Part shown: piece by piece, positions 20,082 through 29,120 of the stretch
Layout: each line of letters opens with the position of its first letter
Numbering within the stretch: the stretch's first letter is position 1
Origin: Bacillus sp. (in: firmicutes)
Lineage (GTDB): Bacteria; Bacillota; Bacilli; Bacillales; Bacillaceae
Direction of reading: 5' to 3'
Length of the DNA stretch: 64,000 nt
NCBI GenBank assembly: GCA_031180805.1
Contig: JAPSLL010000010.1
Coordinates: 1-64,000, forward strand
Position numbers and translations under genes: made by a program
Notes under the pieces: generated by a model
The model's database searches: none
What the model was told of the DNA's origin: nothing
Seen by the model: only the letters and a program-made list of their open reading frames with translations

Positions 20082-20945
20082 ATGTCATATATTGAAATGA
20101 TGGTTCCTCCATTCCCAACATTAATAATGGGAGGATATGCTGTTTTTGAAAAAGGTACAAGGCATTTTAGGAGAACTTTTACGGTGTTTGATTTAATCTA
20201 TGTAAAGCACGGCGAGCTATTTATTACAGAGGATGACATTCCTTATACGGTTGGTGAGGGGCAATATATTATTTTAGTACCAGGATTTGAACATTTTGGC
20301 CATAAAGGCTGCTGTGTCAAAACAGAATATTATTGGTTGCATTTTTCGATGCCTAATCATTATGATCTTGTTGAGGACGGAATTGATAATTGGTCAGATA
20401 TTTTGTTATCAGAAGGTGACATGGAAACTCCTTCTGCTTACCGATTTTGTCTGCCTTGCTTCGGAGAAATCGAAAATATGAAGTTTGTCGAAAATATTTT
20501 TGATAACTTAATGAGTATTAGTCATCAAACACCAGACTATCAATTGCGACAACAATTATATTTTCAGGAATTTCTCTTACATTTACAAAAAGAGGCATGT
20601 AAAATTCCATCCGCAGCAGAGAGAGTTGTTGAAGAAACAGTAAAATTTATTAAGGATCATTATAAGGAAGAATTAAAGATGGAGCATCTATCAAATGCAT
20701 TGCATTTTCATCCAGACTACATTACTCGTTGCATGCAAAAAATCATTGGAATGACGCCTAATAATTATTTAAATCAATACCGGATGAATGAAGCAAAAAA
20801 GCTGCTTGCTATGACAGATGAGAAGGTGGCGAACATCTCTCAAGAGGTTGGCATTATGGATGCGACGTATTTTTCAAAGCTCTTTAAGAGATTAGAAGGT
20901 TTAAGCCCCCATGAGTATCGAAGAATTATTTTAAGGAAAAAATAG
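20082..20945 (+). CDS. AraC-family transcriptional regulator
   Basis: 287 aa. The N-terminal cupin-like effector domain (DLIYVKHGELFITEDD, VGEGQYIILVPGFEHFGH) is followed by a C-terminal double helix-turn-helix from about residue 185 (MEHLSNALHFHPDYITRCMQ, then YFSKLFKRLEGLSPHEYRR). ATG 20082 follows AAAAGGGAG. It is divergent from the MATE gene and convergent with the amylase gene. It may regulate either one or itself. The ligand is likely a small sugar or metabolite, by family inference. Confidence 0.88.
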   Translation: MSYIEMMVPPFPTLIMGGYAVFEKGTRHFRRTFTVFDLIYVKHGELFITEDDIPYTVGEGQYIILVPGFEHFGHKGCCVKTEYYWLHFSMPNHYDLVEDGIDNWSDILLSEGDMETPSAYRFCLPCFGEIENMKFVENIFDNLMSISHQTPDYQLRQQLYFQEFLLHLQKEACKIPSAAERVVEETVKFIKDHYKEELKMEHLSNALHFHPDYITRCMQKIIGMTPNNYLNQYRMNEAKKLLAMTDEKVANISQEVGIMDATYFSKLFKRLEGLSPHEYRRIILRKK

Positions 20946-20971
20946 ATTATAAATACTTGCAGTATACAAAG

Positions 20972-21016
20972 ATTGCCCAATCAGTCAGGGGAAAAACAAT
21001 CAACTGGTTGGGCAAT
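20972..21016. terminator. bidirectional terminator
   Basis: ATTGCCCAA and TTGGGCAAT form a 9-bp stem, with inner CAGT/ACTG pairing. It lies between the convergent AraC-type and amylase genes. Confidence 0.8.
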
Positions 21017-21025
21017 AATGGTTGA

Positions 21026-22792
21026 TTAAGCTTTAAAAAGTAAAAATGTAAAGCTATATGGAGCAAGCTGTACAGAAATATTGTTAGTATGTGCAGCAAA
21101 TTCTTTTTCGTTCCAGAGATCGATGATTGTTTTGTCTTTTAAGTTCAAAGGAATTGGAATGTCTTGCATTGTTTCATTATTGTTGAATACAACTAAAAGC
21201 TGCTCTTGTTCGTTTCTTTTTATATATGAAATATGATTAGACGTATTATTTGCATCAAATAATATGAATTCCCCGTCATTTCCAAGGAGCGGGTATTGTT
21301 TGCGAAGTTGAATTAGTTTTTTTGTGAATTCAAGCATTTCTAAATCCTGCCGTTCTTCATCCCAAACCATACATTTTCTGCAACCTGGGTCCTGTTCACC
21401 AGTCATCCCGATTTCATCACCATAGTAAATACACGGTGAACCAGGTGTGCTTAATAGAAAGGCAAGTAGAAGCTTTACCTTTTCTTTATTGAAATTGGCA
21501 ATATTCATTACTCTTGGGGTATCATGACTGCCCAGTAAATTAAATAATACATGATTAATGTTTTGCGGATACATGTGTAAATATTTTTGCAATGTTTCAG
21601 TAAATTCGATAGCTCCAATTTCATTTTTGGCAAAAAAGCGAAGTGCATTATCTGTATAAGGATAATTCATAACTGAATCAAATTGATCTCCTCTAAGCCA
21701 AGGCATTGCATCATGCCAAATCTCTCCGAGTATAAAAATATCAGACTTTATTTTTTTCATTTCCTTCCTAAATTCCCGCCAAAATTGATGGTCTACTTCG
21801 TTTGCGACATCTAGCCTCCAGCCGTCGATATTAAATTCCTTTATCCAGTAGCGGCCAACATTTAATAAGTATTCCTTAACTTCGGGATTTTCTGTATTAA
21901 GCTTAGGCATACTTGCCTCAAATGCAAATGAATCATAAGTTGGGATCGGTTTTGTTTGGATTGGAAATTTACGAATATGAAACCAATTTTTATATATCGA
22001 CTTTTCGCCGTTTTTTAATACATCCTGGAACGGAGCAAAATAGTAACCGCAATGGTTAAAGACTGCGTCAAGCATGACTTTAATACCCTGCTTATGGCAT
22101 GTTTCGACTAATTGCTTAAATGTTTCCTTCGTTCCAAATTGCGGATCTATTTCCATGTAGTCTATCGTGTCATATTTGTGATTAGAATACGCTTTAAAGA
22201 TTGGAGTGAAGTAAATCCCAGTAATGCCTAGGTCGACAAGGTAGTCAATATGGTCGATAACCCCTTTAAAGTCTCCGCCATAGTAAATCGTTGGAGTAGG
22301 CTCCTGTTGTTCCCATTCGACTGTTCCTTTCGGATTTAACGTTGGGTCACCGTTTGCAAATCTTTCTGGGAAGATTTGATACCAAATAGTATTTTCCACC
22401 CATCTTGGTGGCTTGTAAACATCGATTGAATTGATAAAAGGAAAACAAAAATAATAGGCTGTATCATCTAAAGGTGGTTGTTCGAAAAAGCCCTTTTCAG
22501 TATAAACGCAGCTTTTCGAATCGTTAGTTAGTAAAAAACCGTAACGGAGGCGTTTAAATGGTGGATGAATGGCTATAAACCAATAATCAAAATATTGGTC
22601 AGAATAAGCTATATTCATTTGTTTAGTTACTGTATTCCATTTAGAATGATTCCAATCATACGGGTCTCCATAAATAATTTCGACAGTTTCAATATCTTGC
22701 TTTTTCGTTCGTAATTGGATATGTATTGTGTTTTCATCATATGAATAAGCGTATTGATCCTGTGGTCTATGATAAATCGCTTCTAAAAACAT
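21026..22792 (-). CDS. neopullulanase/cyclomaltodextrinase (GH13)
   Basis: 588 aa cytoplasmic GH13 enzyme of the cyclomaltodextrinase-neopullulanase-maltogenic amylase group. An N-terminal CBM34-like domain covers about residues 1-120 and precedes the barrel. Catalytic residues are intact: Asp328 in GWRLDVANE, Glu357 in LGEIWHD and Asp424 in GSHDTPR; DAVFNH is also present. There is no signal peptide. The start MFLEAIYHRP (22792) has AAGGAGTGAAAATT upstream; the longer frame has no such site. It degrades maltodextrins brought in by the divergent mdx transporter. Equivalent to B. subtilis YvdF (BbmA). Confidence 0.92.
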   Translation of the reverse strand: MFLEAIYHRPQDQYAYSYDENTIHIQLRTKKQDIETVEIIYGDPYDWNHSKWNTVTKQMNIAYSDQYFDYWFIAIHPPFKRLRYGFLLTNDSKSCVYTEKGFFEQPPLDDTAYYFCFPFINSIDVYKPPRWVENTIWYQIFPERFANGDPTLNPKGTVEWEQQEPTPTIYYGGDFKGVIDHIDYLVDLGITGIYFTPIFKAYSNHKYDTIDYMEIDPQFGTKETFKQLVETCHKQGIKVMLDAVFNHCGYYFAPFQDVLKNGEKSIYKNWFHIRKFPIQTKPIPTYDSFAFEASMPKLNTENPEVKEYLLNVGRYWIKEFNIDGWRLDVANEVDHQFWREFRKEMKKIKSDIFILGEIWHDAMPWLRGDQFDSVMNYPYTDNALRFFAKNEIGAIEFTETLQKYLHMYPQNINHVLFNLLGSHDTPRVMNIANFNKEKVKLLLAFLLSTPGSPCIYYGDEIGMTGEQDPGCRKCMVWDEERQDLEMLEFTKKLIQLRKQYPLLGNDGEFILFDANNTSNHISYIKRNEQEQLLVVFNNNETMQDIPIPLNLKDKTIIDLWNEKEFAAHTNNISVQLAPYSFTFLLFKA

Positions 22793-22822
22793 AATTTTCA
22801 CTCCTTGAGTTGTCGAAATATG

Positions 22823-22837
22823 TGCAATCGCTTGCTT
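22823..22837. promoter_or_regulatory. LacI-type operator-like site, amylase side
   Basis: On the minus strand this reads AAGCAAGCGATTGCACA. Its 13-base core GCAAGCGATTGCA differs by one base from the core of the site at 23053-23071. It lies 30 nt upstream of the amylase start. Confidence 0.55.
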
Positions 22838-22916
22838 AATAAAGGTAGTAAATGAATATATGTTGATCCTATTGAATATATAGCTTGATGTCAATCATTT
22901 TAATCTAAAAAAACAC

Positions 22917-22945
22917 TTGAATTGTCATTGTTATGTATTTACAAT
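22917..22945 (+). promoter_or_regulatory. sigma-A promoter of mdxE
   Basis: -35 TTGAAT (22917-22922), a 17-nt spacer and -10 TACAAT (22940-22945). It points to the mdx operon, and the cre site just downstream would overlap the start of transcription. Confidence 0.6.
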
Positions 22946-22960
22946 AGGTAATATAGAAAG

Positions 22961-22974
22961 TGAAATCGCTTTCA
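22961..22974. promoter_or_regulatory. catabolite-responsive element (CcpA site)
   Basis: The minus strand reads TGAAAGCGATTTCA, a full match to the core cre consensus TGNAARCGNWWWCA. It lies just after the proposed mdxE promoter, where CcpA binding would repress in glucose. Confidence 0.75.
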
Positions 22975-23052
22975 GATAAATATATTTGAAGTTTGATACA
23001 TACTATTAAACTAACCTTTTCAAATATATGAGAGTAGCTTTCTTTGATAAAT

Positions 23053-23071
23053 AATGCAAACGATTGCATAA
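23053..23071 (+). promoter_or_regulatory. LacI-type operator or second cre, mdxE side
   Basis: AATGCAAACGATTGCATAA is palindromic (ATGCAA...TTGCAT) and matches the LacI/CcpA-family consensus with one deviation. It sits within 20 nt of the mdxE start. A MalR/MdxR-type regulator is a likely binder; none is encoded in this window. Confidence 0.65.
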
Positions 23072-23089
23072 ACCAATAGGAGGGTCAAA

Positions 23090-24388
23090 ATGAAAAAGGT
23101 TTTATCTTTATTTATGATGGGATTACTTTTATTAGGTGTATTAGCAGCATGTGGACCAGATTCATCAACACAATCTGGAGGAACTGGTTCAAACAATAAT
23201 AATAAAAAAGAAACAACATCTGAAGGAACAATGCCAGAAAAGCCAGAAAAGCTTGTCGTCTGGGAGGATACTGACAGAGGAGTTGCATTAGAGCCTGCAA
23301 TTGAATCGTTTGAAAAAGAATATGGGATTGAAATAGAGTATAAAGAGCTTGGGATGGCAGATGAAATACGTGACCAGCTTCGCTTAGATGGTCCAGCGGG
23401 TACAGGGCCAGATATTGTAACATTGCCACATGATCAAATTGGTCAGGTTGTAACAGAAGGACTTATTACAAATATTAATGTTGATCAAAAAGTAGTGGAT
23501 ACTTTTACAGAAACCTCTATTGCAGCTCAAATGTATGATGGGGTGTTATATGGATTACCAAAGGCAACGGAAACACCAATCTTCCTATACAATAAGGCAC
23601 ATTTAAGTGAAGCGCCAAAGACGATGGAAGAAATGTATACATTTGCAAAGGATTTTACAAAGGATGGTAACTTCGGTTTCTTATTCTTAGGTGATAATTA
23701 TTACTTTGCTCATGGATTAATTGGCGGATTCGGCGGTTATGTATTTAAAGATAATAGTGGTGCACTAGATCCGAAAGATGTTGGCTTAAATAATGAAGGG
23801 GCCGTTACGGGAGCTGAAGAAATTCAAAAATGGTATAAAGAAGGTCTATTCCCGAAAGGAATTATCGGTGAAAATGGCGGTTCTACAATGGACGGATTAT
23901 TTAATGAAGGAAAAGTAGCTGCTGTGATGAATGGACCTTGGGCTGTACAAGGAATGAAAGATGCTGGAATCGATGTAGGTGCTTCTGCACTTCCTACCTT
24001 ATCAAATGGTGAACATGTTAAAACATTTATGGGTGTAAAGGGCTGGCATGTTTCGGCATTTTCTAAAAACGTAGAATGGGCAACTAAATTTATTGAACAT
24101 ATTACAAATGCAGATAATGCAAAAAAACGCTTTGAATTAACAAATGAGGTTCCACCAGTTAAGGAATTAATCGAGGATCCTATCATTAAAGATAATGAGG
24201 TAGCTGCAGCAGTTGCTGAGCAATCTCAATATGCAGTACCAACGCCAAATATTCCTGAAATGGCTGAAGTTTGGGAGCCAATGGCTGATAGCCTACAAAC
24301 AATTGTTACAGGGAAAGCTGAGCCAAAAGCTGCTTTAGATAGTGCAGTAAAAACCATTAAGCAAAATATTGAAACAAACCATCAATAA
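23090..24388 (+). CDS. mdxE: maltodextrin-binding lipoprotein
   Basis: 432 aa extracellular solute-binding protein (family 1). A signal peptide ends in lipobox LAAC with Cys21 as the lipidation site, followed by a Ser/Gly/Asn-rich linker. The mature part resembles MalE (KLVVWEDTDRGVALEPAIE, TGPDIVTLPHDQIG, AVMNGPWAV). ATG follows AGGAGGGTCAAA. First gene of the import operon; it delivers maltose and maltodextrins to MdxFG. The ATPase (MsmX-type) is not encoded here and is probably shared. Confidence 0.93.
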   Translation: MKKVLSLFMMGLLLLGVLAACGPDSSTQSGGTGSNNNNKKETTSEGTMPEKPEKLVVWEDTDRGVALEPAIESFEKEYGIEIEYKELGMADEIRDQLRLDGPAGTGPDIVTLPHDQIGQVVTEGLITNINVDQKVVDTFTETSIAAQMYDGVLYGLPKATETPIFLYNKAHLSEAPKTMEEMYTFAKDFTKDGNFGFLFLGDNYYFAHGLIGGFGGYVFKDNSGALDPKDVGLNNEGAVTGAEEIQKWYKEGLFPKGIIGENGGSTMDGLFNEGKVAAVMNGPWAVQGMKDAGIDVGASALPTLSNGEHVKTFMGVKGWHVSAFSKNVEWATKFIEHITNADNAKKRFELTNEVPPVKELIEDPIIKDNEVAAAVAEQSQYAVPTPNIPEMAEVWEPMADSLQTIVTGKAEPKAALDSAVKTIKQNIETNHQ

Positions 24389-24410
24389 GCATTACTTATG
24401 AGTCATAAAT

Positions 24411-24470
24411 AAAAGGATAAAAATTTGGAGAGGGTTGATGCTACTAGTCATCCTCTTCATCCTTTTATGT
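24411..24470 (+). terminator. intercistronic hairpin between mdxE and mdxF
   Basis: AAAAGGAT pairs with ATCCTTTT, with inner GAGG/CCTC pairing. It probably protects the mdxE mRNA or partly terminates transcription, giving more binding protein than permease. Confidence 0.6.
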
Positions 24471-24519
24471 CATTTGCTTTATGAAGATTTGTATTTATTT
24501 GTGAAAGGAGATTTAAAAA

Positions 24520-25806
24520 ATGGTGGAAGGCATAAAAGCTAGCTCTAAACATCGCAAAACAGCCTTGCTATTATCAATTATCCCTGGATTAGGACAATTA
24601 TATAATCGGCAAAGAATGAAAGGTATCCTATTCCTCATCTTAGCGGCTTCCTTTTTATATGTGTTTTGGGATTTGCTCGATATAGGCATTTGGGGTTTAT
24701 TGACTCTTGGTACTGAAACTCCGAGAGATCACTCTATATTTCTGCTAGTCTATGGAATTATCGCGTTAATTGTTTTAGCATTTGGGATTGGATTTTACCT
24801 ATTTAATTTGAGGGATGCATACAGAAATGGTAAAAAACGTGATCTTAATCAACCGATCAGCACCGTAAAGGAGCAATATAAAAACTTAATTGATAATGGC
24901 TTCCCTTATTTAATGATTTCCCCGGGATTTTTACTTTTAACATTTGTCGTTATTTTGCCAATCATCTTTGTTTTTTTATTAGCGTTTACAAATTATGATT
25001 TGTATCATTCTCCACCAGCAAAACTTGTAGATTGGGTATGGTTTCAAAATTTTGCAGATATCGTGAACATTGATATTTGGAGAAATACATTTTTCTCAGT
25101 GTTAGCTTGGACAATTGTTTGGACATTTGGAGCTACAACACTTCAAGTTGCATTGGGGATTTTTTTAGCCGTCTTAGTGAATCAAAAGGATTTAAAAGGA
25201 AAAGCGATTATTCGAACGGTATTTATTTTACCTTGGGCAGTCCCGGCATTCGTGTCTATTTTAGTTTTTGCGGGAATGTTTAATGAATCATTTGGAACGA
25301 TTAATACGGATATTTTAGCTTTCTTTGGGATTGATAATATACCATGGATGACTGAACCGATGTGGACAAGAATCGCGCTTATCATTATTCAAAGCTGGCT
25401 AGGCTTTCCGTTCATATTTGCTATGACTACAGGTGTATTGCAATCGATTCCAGATGAATTATATGAGGCTGCAACTGTAGATGGTGCAACTGTTATCCAA
25501 AAATTCAAGAAGATCACACTACCACTTGTTTTGTTTGCAACAGCTCCGATTATAATTACACAATATACATTTAACTTTAATAACTTTAATGTCATTTTCT
25601 TATTTAACGGTGGAGGTCCTGCTATTCCAGAACAAAATGCTGGAGGAACGGATATTTTAATATCATGGATTTATAATTTAACAATGACATCAGCCCAATA
25701 TTCAAAAGCAGCAGCTATCACTATGTTGCTTTCAGTTCTCGTCATTTCAGTAGCGATTTGGCAGTTTAGAAGAACAAAATCATTCCAAGAAGAGGATATG
25801 ATGTGA
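24520..25806 (+). CDS. mdxF: maltodextrin ABC transporter permease MdxF
   Basis: 428 aa, about eight membrane helices. The C-terminal two-thirds is a MalF-type permease with the EAA loop EAATVDGATVIQKFKKITLP. The N-terminal ~120 residues hold extra helices, with the motif IIPGLGQLYNRQRMKGI followed by LILAASFLYVFWDLL, ahead of the usual permease start (PYLMISPGFLLLTF). A GAAAGGAGA Shine-Dalgarno precedes the ATG. It forms the channel with MdxG. Confidence 0.92.
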   Translation: MVEGIKASSKHRKTALLLSIIPGLGQLYNRQRMKGILFLILAASFLYVFWDLLDIGIWGLLTLGTETPRDHSIFLLVYGIIALIVLAFGIGFYLFNLRDAYRNGKKRDLNQPISTVKEQYKNLIDNGFPYLMISPGFLLLTFVVILPIIFVFLLAFTNYDLYHSPPAKLVDWVWFQNFADIVNIDIWRNTFFSVLAWTIVWTFGATTLQVALGIFLAVLVNQKDLKGKAIIRTVFILPWAVPAFVSILVFAGMFNESFGTINTDILAFFGIDNIPWMTEPMWTRIALIIIQSWLGFPFIFAMTTGVLQSIPDELYEAATVDGATVIQKFKKITLPLVLFATAPIIITQYTFNFNNFNVIFLFNGGGPAIPEQNAGGTDILISWIYNLTMTSAQYSKAAAITMLLSVLVISVAIWQFRRTKSFQEEDMM

Positions 25807-25807
25807 T

Positions 25808-26650
25808 ATGAATATAAAAACTGGTAAGTACATTCGTCTAACATTATCGTATTTTGTTGTAGCCATCATGTTTATGGTCATTCTTTACCCTATCATTTGG
25901 ATCATCGGTTCATCCTTTAATCCTGGTGATAGTTTATCAGGATCTTCAATTATTCCAAAAAACGCAACATTAGCCCATTATAAAGAATTATTTAATACGG
26001 AAAGTAGCGATTATCTTTATTGGTATTGGAACTCGTTGAAAGTTAGTGTTTTAACAATGCTTATCACAGTCATTTTAGTTAGCTTAACAGCATATTCGTT
26101 TTCTAGATATCGCTTTATCGGTAGAAAAAATGGCTTAATGACCTTCTTAATTTTACAAATGGTCCCGAACTTTGCTGCTTTAATCGCAATATTTGTTCTT
26201 GCTTTATTAACGGGATTATTAGATAGTCATCTTGGACTAATACTTGTTTATGTCGGTGGGCAAATTCCGATGAATACTTATTTAATGAAAGGGTATTTAG
26301 ATACGATTCCTAAGGAGCTAGATGAATCAGCACGAATGGATGGGGCAGGACATTTGCGTGTATTTTTCCAAATCGTTATGCCATTAGCTAAACCGATTGT
26401 TGCTGTAGTTGCACTTTTTGCATTTATAGCACCTTTTGCAGATTTCATCGTTGCTAATATTCTTTTACGGTCAGAAAAAAAATTTACACTCGCGGTTGGA
26501 TTATATAAATTAATTTCTGATCAATTTGGTGCAAAATTCACTGAGTTTGCTGCAGGAGCGGTATTAATTGCAATTCCAATTGCGATTTTATTCCTATGCT
26601 TCCAAAAGTATTTTGTTTCTGGATTGACGGCAGGTGGTACAAAAGGATAA
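25808..26650 (+). CDS. mdxG: maltodextrin ABC transporter permease MdxG
   Basis: 280 aa, six membrane helices, MalG type. The EAA loop is DESARMDGAGHLRVFFQIVM, which contacts the ATPase. The gene begins one base after the mdxF stop, so the two are tightly coupled. It ends with the family's C-terminal ...FVSGLTAGGTKG. It completes the membrane part of the importer. Confidence 0.94.
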   Translation: MNIKTGKYIRLTLSYFVVAIMFMVILYPIIWIIGSSFNPGDSLSGSSIIPKNATLAHYKELFNTESSDYLYWYWNSLKVSVLTMLITVILVSLTAYSFSRYRFIGRKNGLMTFLILQMVPNFAALIAIFVLALLTGLLDSHLGLILVYVGGQIPMNTYLMKGYLDTIPKELDESARMDGAGHLRVFFQIVMPLAKPIVAVVALFAFIAPFADFIVANILLRSEKKFTLAVGLYKLISDQFGAKFTEFAAGAVLIAIPIAILFLCFQKYFVSGLTAGGTKG

Positions 26651-26724
26651 TCTTAAAGGCGTAAAGAAAAATTCAAGCACTCGATGCTATCTATAGAAGT
26701 GCGAAATGAGTAGGAGGAGCGGTG

Positions 26725-28095
26725 ATGTATAAACAGCGGATCTTGTTTTTACTTATCCCGTTTCTTCTTTTTTACGCCTTACCTGTAAGCGCTGTTAAAA
26801 AAGAAGAAAATAAATGGCATGAAGAATTAGTTTACTATCTTGAGATTGACCGTTTCAACAATGGAGATGTAAATAATGATGGTTCTGATTTTAATTTGAA
26901 TGACCCACTTGGATACCATGGCGGTGATTTAAAAGGGATTATAAATAAGCTTGATTATCTTCAAGAAATGGGATTTTCAACGATTATTTTATCTCCTGTA
27001 TTTAATGCGAAAGATTCAACAGGTGAAGAGGTTGAGAATTTCAAAGAAGTTGATGAGCATTTTGGTAGCTTGAAGGATATGCAGCAATTAACAAAGGAAG
27101 CACATGAGCGAAAGATGAAGGTGCTAATGAGTTTTAATGCTTATCATGTTCAAAATTTAAAGGATGATCTTATCGATGTAGTAAGCTGGTGGACTTCTGA
27201 AAGTGAAATAGATGGTTACTATATCGACCAAGTTGATACACTTGAACCAGATTTTTGGCAATTGTTTATCCAAACTGTGAAAAAGGAAGATGAGAACTTA
27301 TATCTTGTCGGGTCAATTTTACATAATGATCATTTATCTTCATATAAAGAGTTGGGCTTTGATTCGATCTTAAATGAGCTTTTTTTAAAAACATCGTCTG
27401 AAACGTTTACAGATGTAGATTTACCGTTTACTTCGATATCAGAGGTTGTTCAAAACTCGACAACTGCATTTAGTAATTATCTAGATTTGACAAATACAGC
27501 GCGGTTTACTTTGAAAGCAACTGAAAATGCACAGCATCCAGGAGTAAGACTAAAAATCGCGTTATCTTATATGTACACTACACCTGGAACACCTATTGTA
27601 TATTATGGTACTGAAATTGCTTTGAACGGCGGAAAACCTCCTGAAAATAAACCATTGATGAATTTTCAATCTGACGAAGAATTAATCGACTATATCGCAA
27701 AGCTAGCAAAGGCTAGAGTAAGCTTACCTTCATTAACAAAGGGTGATTACACTGTTTTATATGAAAAAGCAGGGATGATTATTTTTAAGCGAACATATAA
27801 AGGGGAGTCTGTTATAGTTGCGATTAATAATACGTCACAATCCCAAAATGTCTCGATTCCTGCAGAAGAAATCGGTAATGAAAAGGAGTTACGCGGACTA
27901 ATTGTAGGAGATGTTTTCCATGAAGAAAATCGTCACTATCCATTTATTCTTGATCGTGAAACAGCAGAAATTTATGAAATAAAGGAGAAAACTGGCTTAA
28001 ACCTGCCATTTATTAGTGTTTTTCTTATTGTACCACTTTTGTTTGTTGCATTTTTAGTAGTTGCATATAAAAGGGGGAAAAGGAATGAAGAATAA
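26725..28095 (+). CDS. membrane-anchored GH13-like protein, catalytic residues degenerate
   Basis: 456 aa. Signal peptide (residues 1-23, ending VSA), a short alpha-amylase barrel, and a C-terminal membrane helix (about 425-447) followed by KRGKRNEE. It is therefore predicted to sit outside the membrane. Alignment with the neighbouring amylase shows region I Asp replaced by Ser136, the region II Arg by Tyr166 with Asp168 kept, the acid/base Glu by Ser197, and the region IV His-Asp by Thr256-Asn257. It is unlikely to hydrolyse starch by the normal mechanism; sugar binding is possible. ATG 26725 has AGGAGGAG upstream. Last gene of the mdx operon. Confidence 0.85.
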   Translation: MYKQRILFLLIPFLLFYALPVSAVKKEENKWHEELVYYLEIDRFNNGDVNNDGSDFNLNDPLGYHGGDLKGIINKLDYLQEMGFSTIILSPVFNAKDSTGEEVENFKEVDEHFGSLKDMQQLTKEAHERKMKVLMSFNAYHVQNLKDDLIDVVSWWTSESEIDGYYIDQVDTLEPDFWQLFIQTVKKEDENLYLVGSILHNDHLSSYKELGFDSILNELFLKTSSETFTDVDLPFTSISEVVQNSTTAFSNYLDLTNTARFTLKATENAQHPGVRLKIALSYMYTTPGTPIVYYGTEIALNGGKPPENKPLMNFQSDEELIDYIAKLAKARVSLPSLTKGDYTVLYEKAGMIIFKRTYKGESVIVAINNTSQSQNVSIPAEEIGNEKELRGLIVGDVFHEENRHYPFILDRETAEIYEIKEKTGLNLPFISVFLIVPLLFVAFLVVAYKRGKRNEE

Positions 28096-28103
28096 GGAAG
28101 AAG

Positions 28104-28148
28104 AACTAGACCAACTCGACAAAGTGATTTGGTCTAGTTTTATATTTT
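28104..28148. terminator. terminator at the end of the mdx operon
   Basis: AACTAGACCA pairs with TGGTCTAGTT and is followed by TTATATTTT. It separates the operon from the convergent dehydrogenase gene. Confidence 0.85.
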
Positions 28149-29025
28149 AACCGTTAACTACCTTTCCGCCATTAACATGGAGAATTTGTCCAGACATGTA
28201 AGAGGAGTCTTCACTTGCTAAGTAAACGTAAGCAGGTGCTAGCTCTTCAGGTTGACCTGGTCGTTTCATCGGAGTGTCGGATCCAAATGTAGAAACTTGA
28301 TCAGCTGTAAACGTAGAAGGAATTAGTGGTGTCCATATTGGACCAGGTGCTACCCCGTTAACACGGATTCCTTTATTAGCTAACGATAATGCTAACGAGC
28401 GTGTAAAGGTTGTAATTGCTCCCTTTGTTGCAGAATAATCAAGAAGTTGTTTATTTCCTGCATATGCTGTTATTGATGAAGTATTTATAATGGCACTGCC
28501 GTTTTTTAAATGTGGAAGCGCGGCCTTTGTTAAATAAAAGAAGGAAAAAATATTGGTGCGAAATGTTCGTTCGAGCTGCTCACTTGTAATATCTTCAATC
28601 CCTTTCTGAGGGTGTTGCTCTGCTGCGTTATTCACGACAATATCGATTTTACCGAACTCACCAATCGTTTTATCGACAATTTGCTTACAGGTTGCTTCAT
28701 CTCCAATATCACCTGGAATTAATAAACATTTTTGCCCTTGCTCTTCGATATATTGTTTTGTTTTTTCGGCATCTTCATGTTCATTTAAATAGGAAATAAC
28801 TACATTTGCACCTTCAATTGCATAGTGAACGGCAACAGCACGTCCGATTCCACTGTCACCACCAGAAATAATCGCTACCTTATCTGTTAATTTCCCACTT
28901 CCTTTATAAGACGTAGAATGAAATTTAGGAGCGGGGTTCATTAAATGCTCAAGACCTGGTTGACGATCTTGTTGTTGTGGTGGTAATGTTTGCTTTTGTT
29001 GATTTTGATTGTTTGACAATGACAT
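28147..29025 (-). CDS. SDR-family oxidoreductase (YhdF/YdaD-like)
   Basis: 292 aa short-chain dehydrogenase/reductase with an N-terminal Gln-rich extension of about 45 residues (NNQNQQKQTLPPQQQDRQ). Cofactor motif SGGDSGIG, structural motif NNAAEQHP, catalytic Ser in NTSSITAY and YSATK. The long N-terminal extension and PGPIWTPLIP mark the stress-associated group related to B. subtilis YhdF and YdaD. NAD(P)H dependence is inferred; the substrate is unknown. The Shine-Dalgarno is CAGGAGGTTATGTC. Confidence 0.87.
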   Translation of the reverse strand: MSLSNNQNQQKQTLPPQQQDRQPGLEHLMNPAPKFHSTSYKGSGKLTDKVAIISGGDSGIGRAVAVHYAIEGANVVISYLNEHEDAEKTKQYIEEQGQKCLLIPGDIGDEATCKQIVDKTIGEFGKIDIVVNNAAEQHPQKGIEDITSEQLERTFRTNIFSFFYLTKAALPHLKNGSAIINTSSITAYAGNKQLLDYSATKGAITTFTRSLALSLANKGIRVNGVAPGPIWTPLIPSTFTADQVSTFGSDTPMKRPGQPEELAPAYVYLASEDSSYMSGQILHVNGGKVVNG

Positions 29026-29120
29026 AACCTCCTGTAAACGTACTATGAAGTAGTATGGTATAAAATGAAAAAAAGTATGTTACAGGATATAGTCAATTTT
29101 AATCGTTTTGTTTATTAATT

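Noticed and set aside
18448..20945. Possible horizontally acquired MATE-AraC pair
   Set aside because: Base composition and codon use look like the neighbours, and no repeats or integrase genes flank the pair; there is no evidence of recent transfer.
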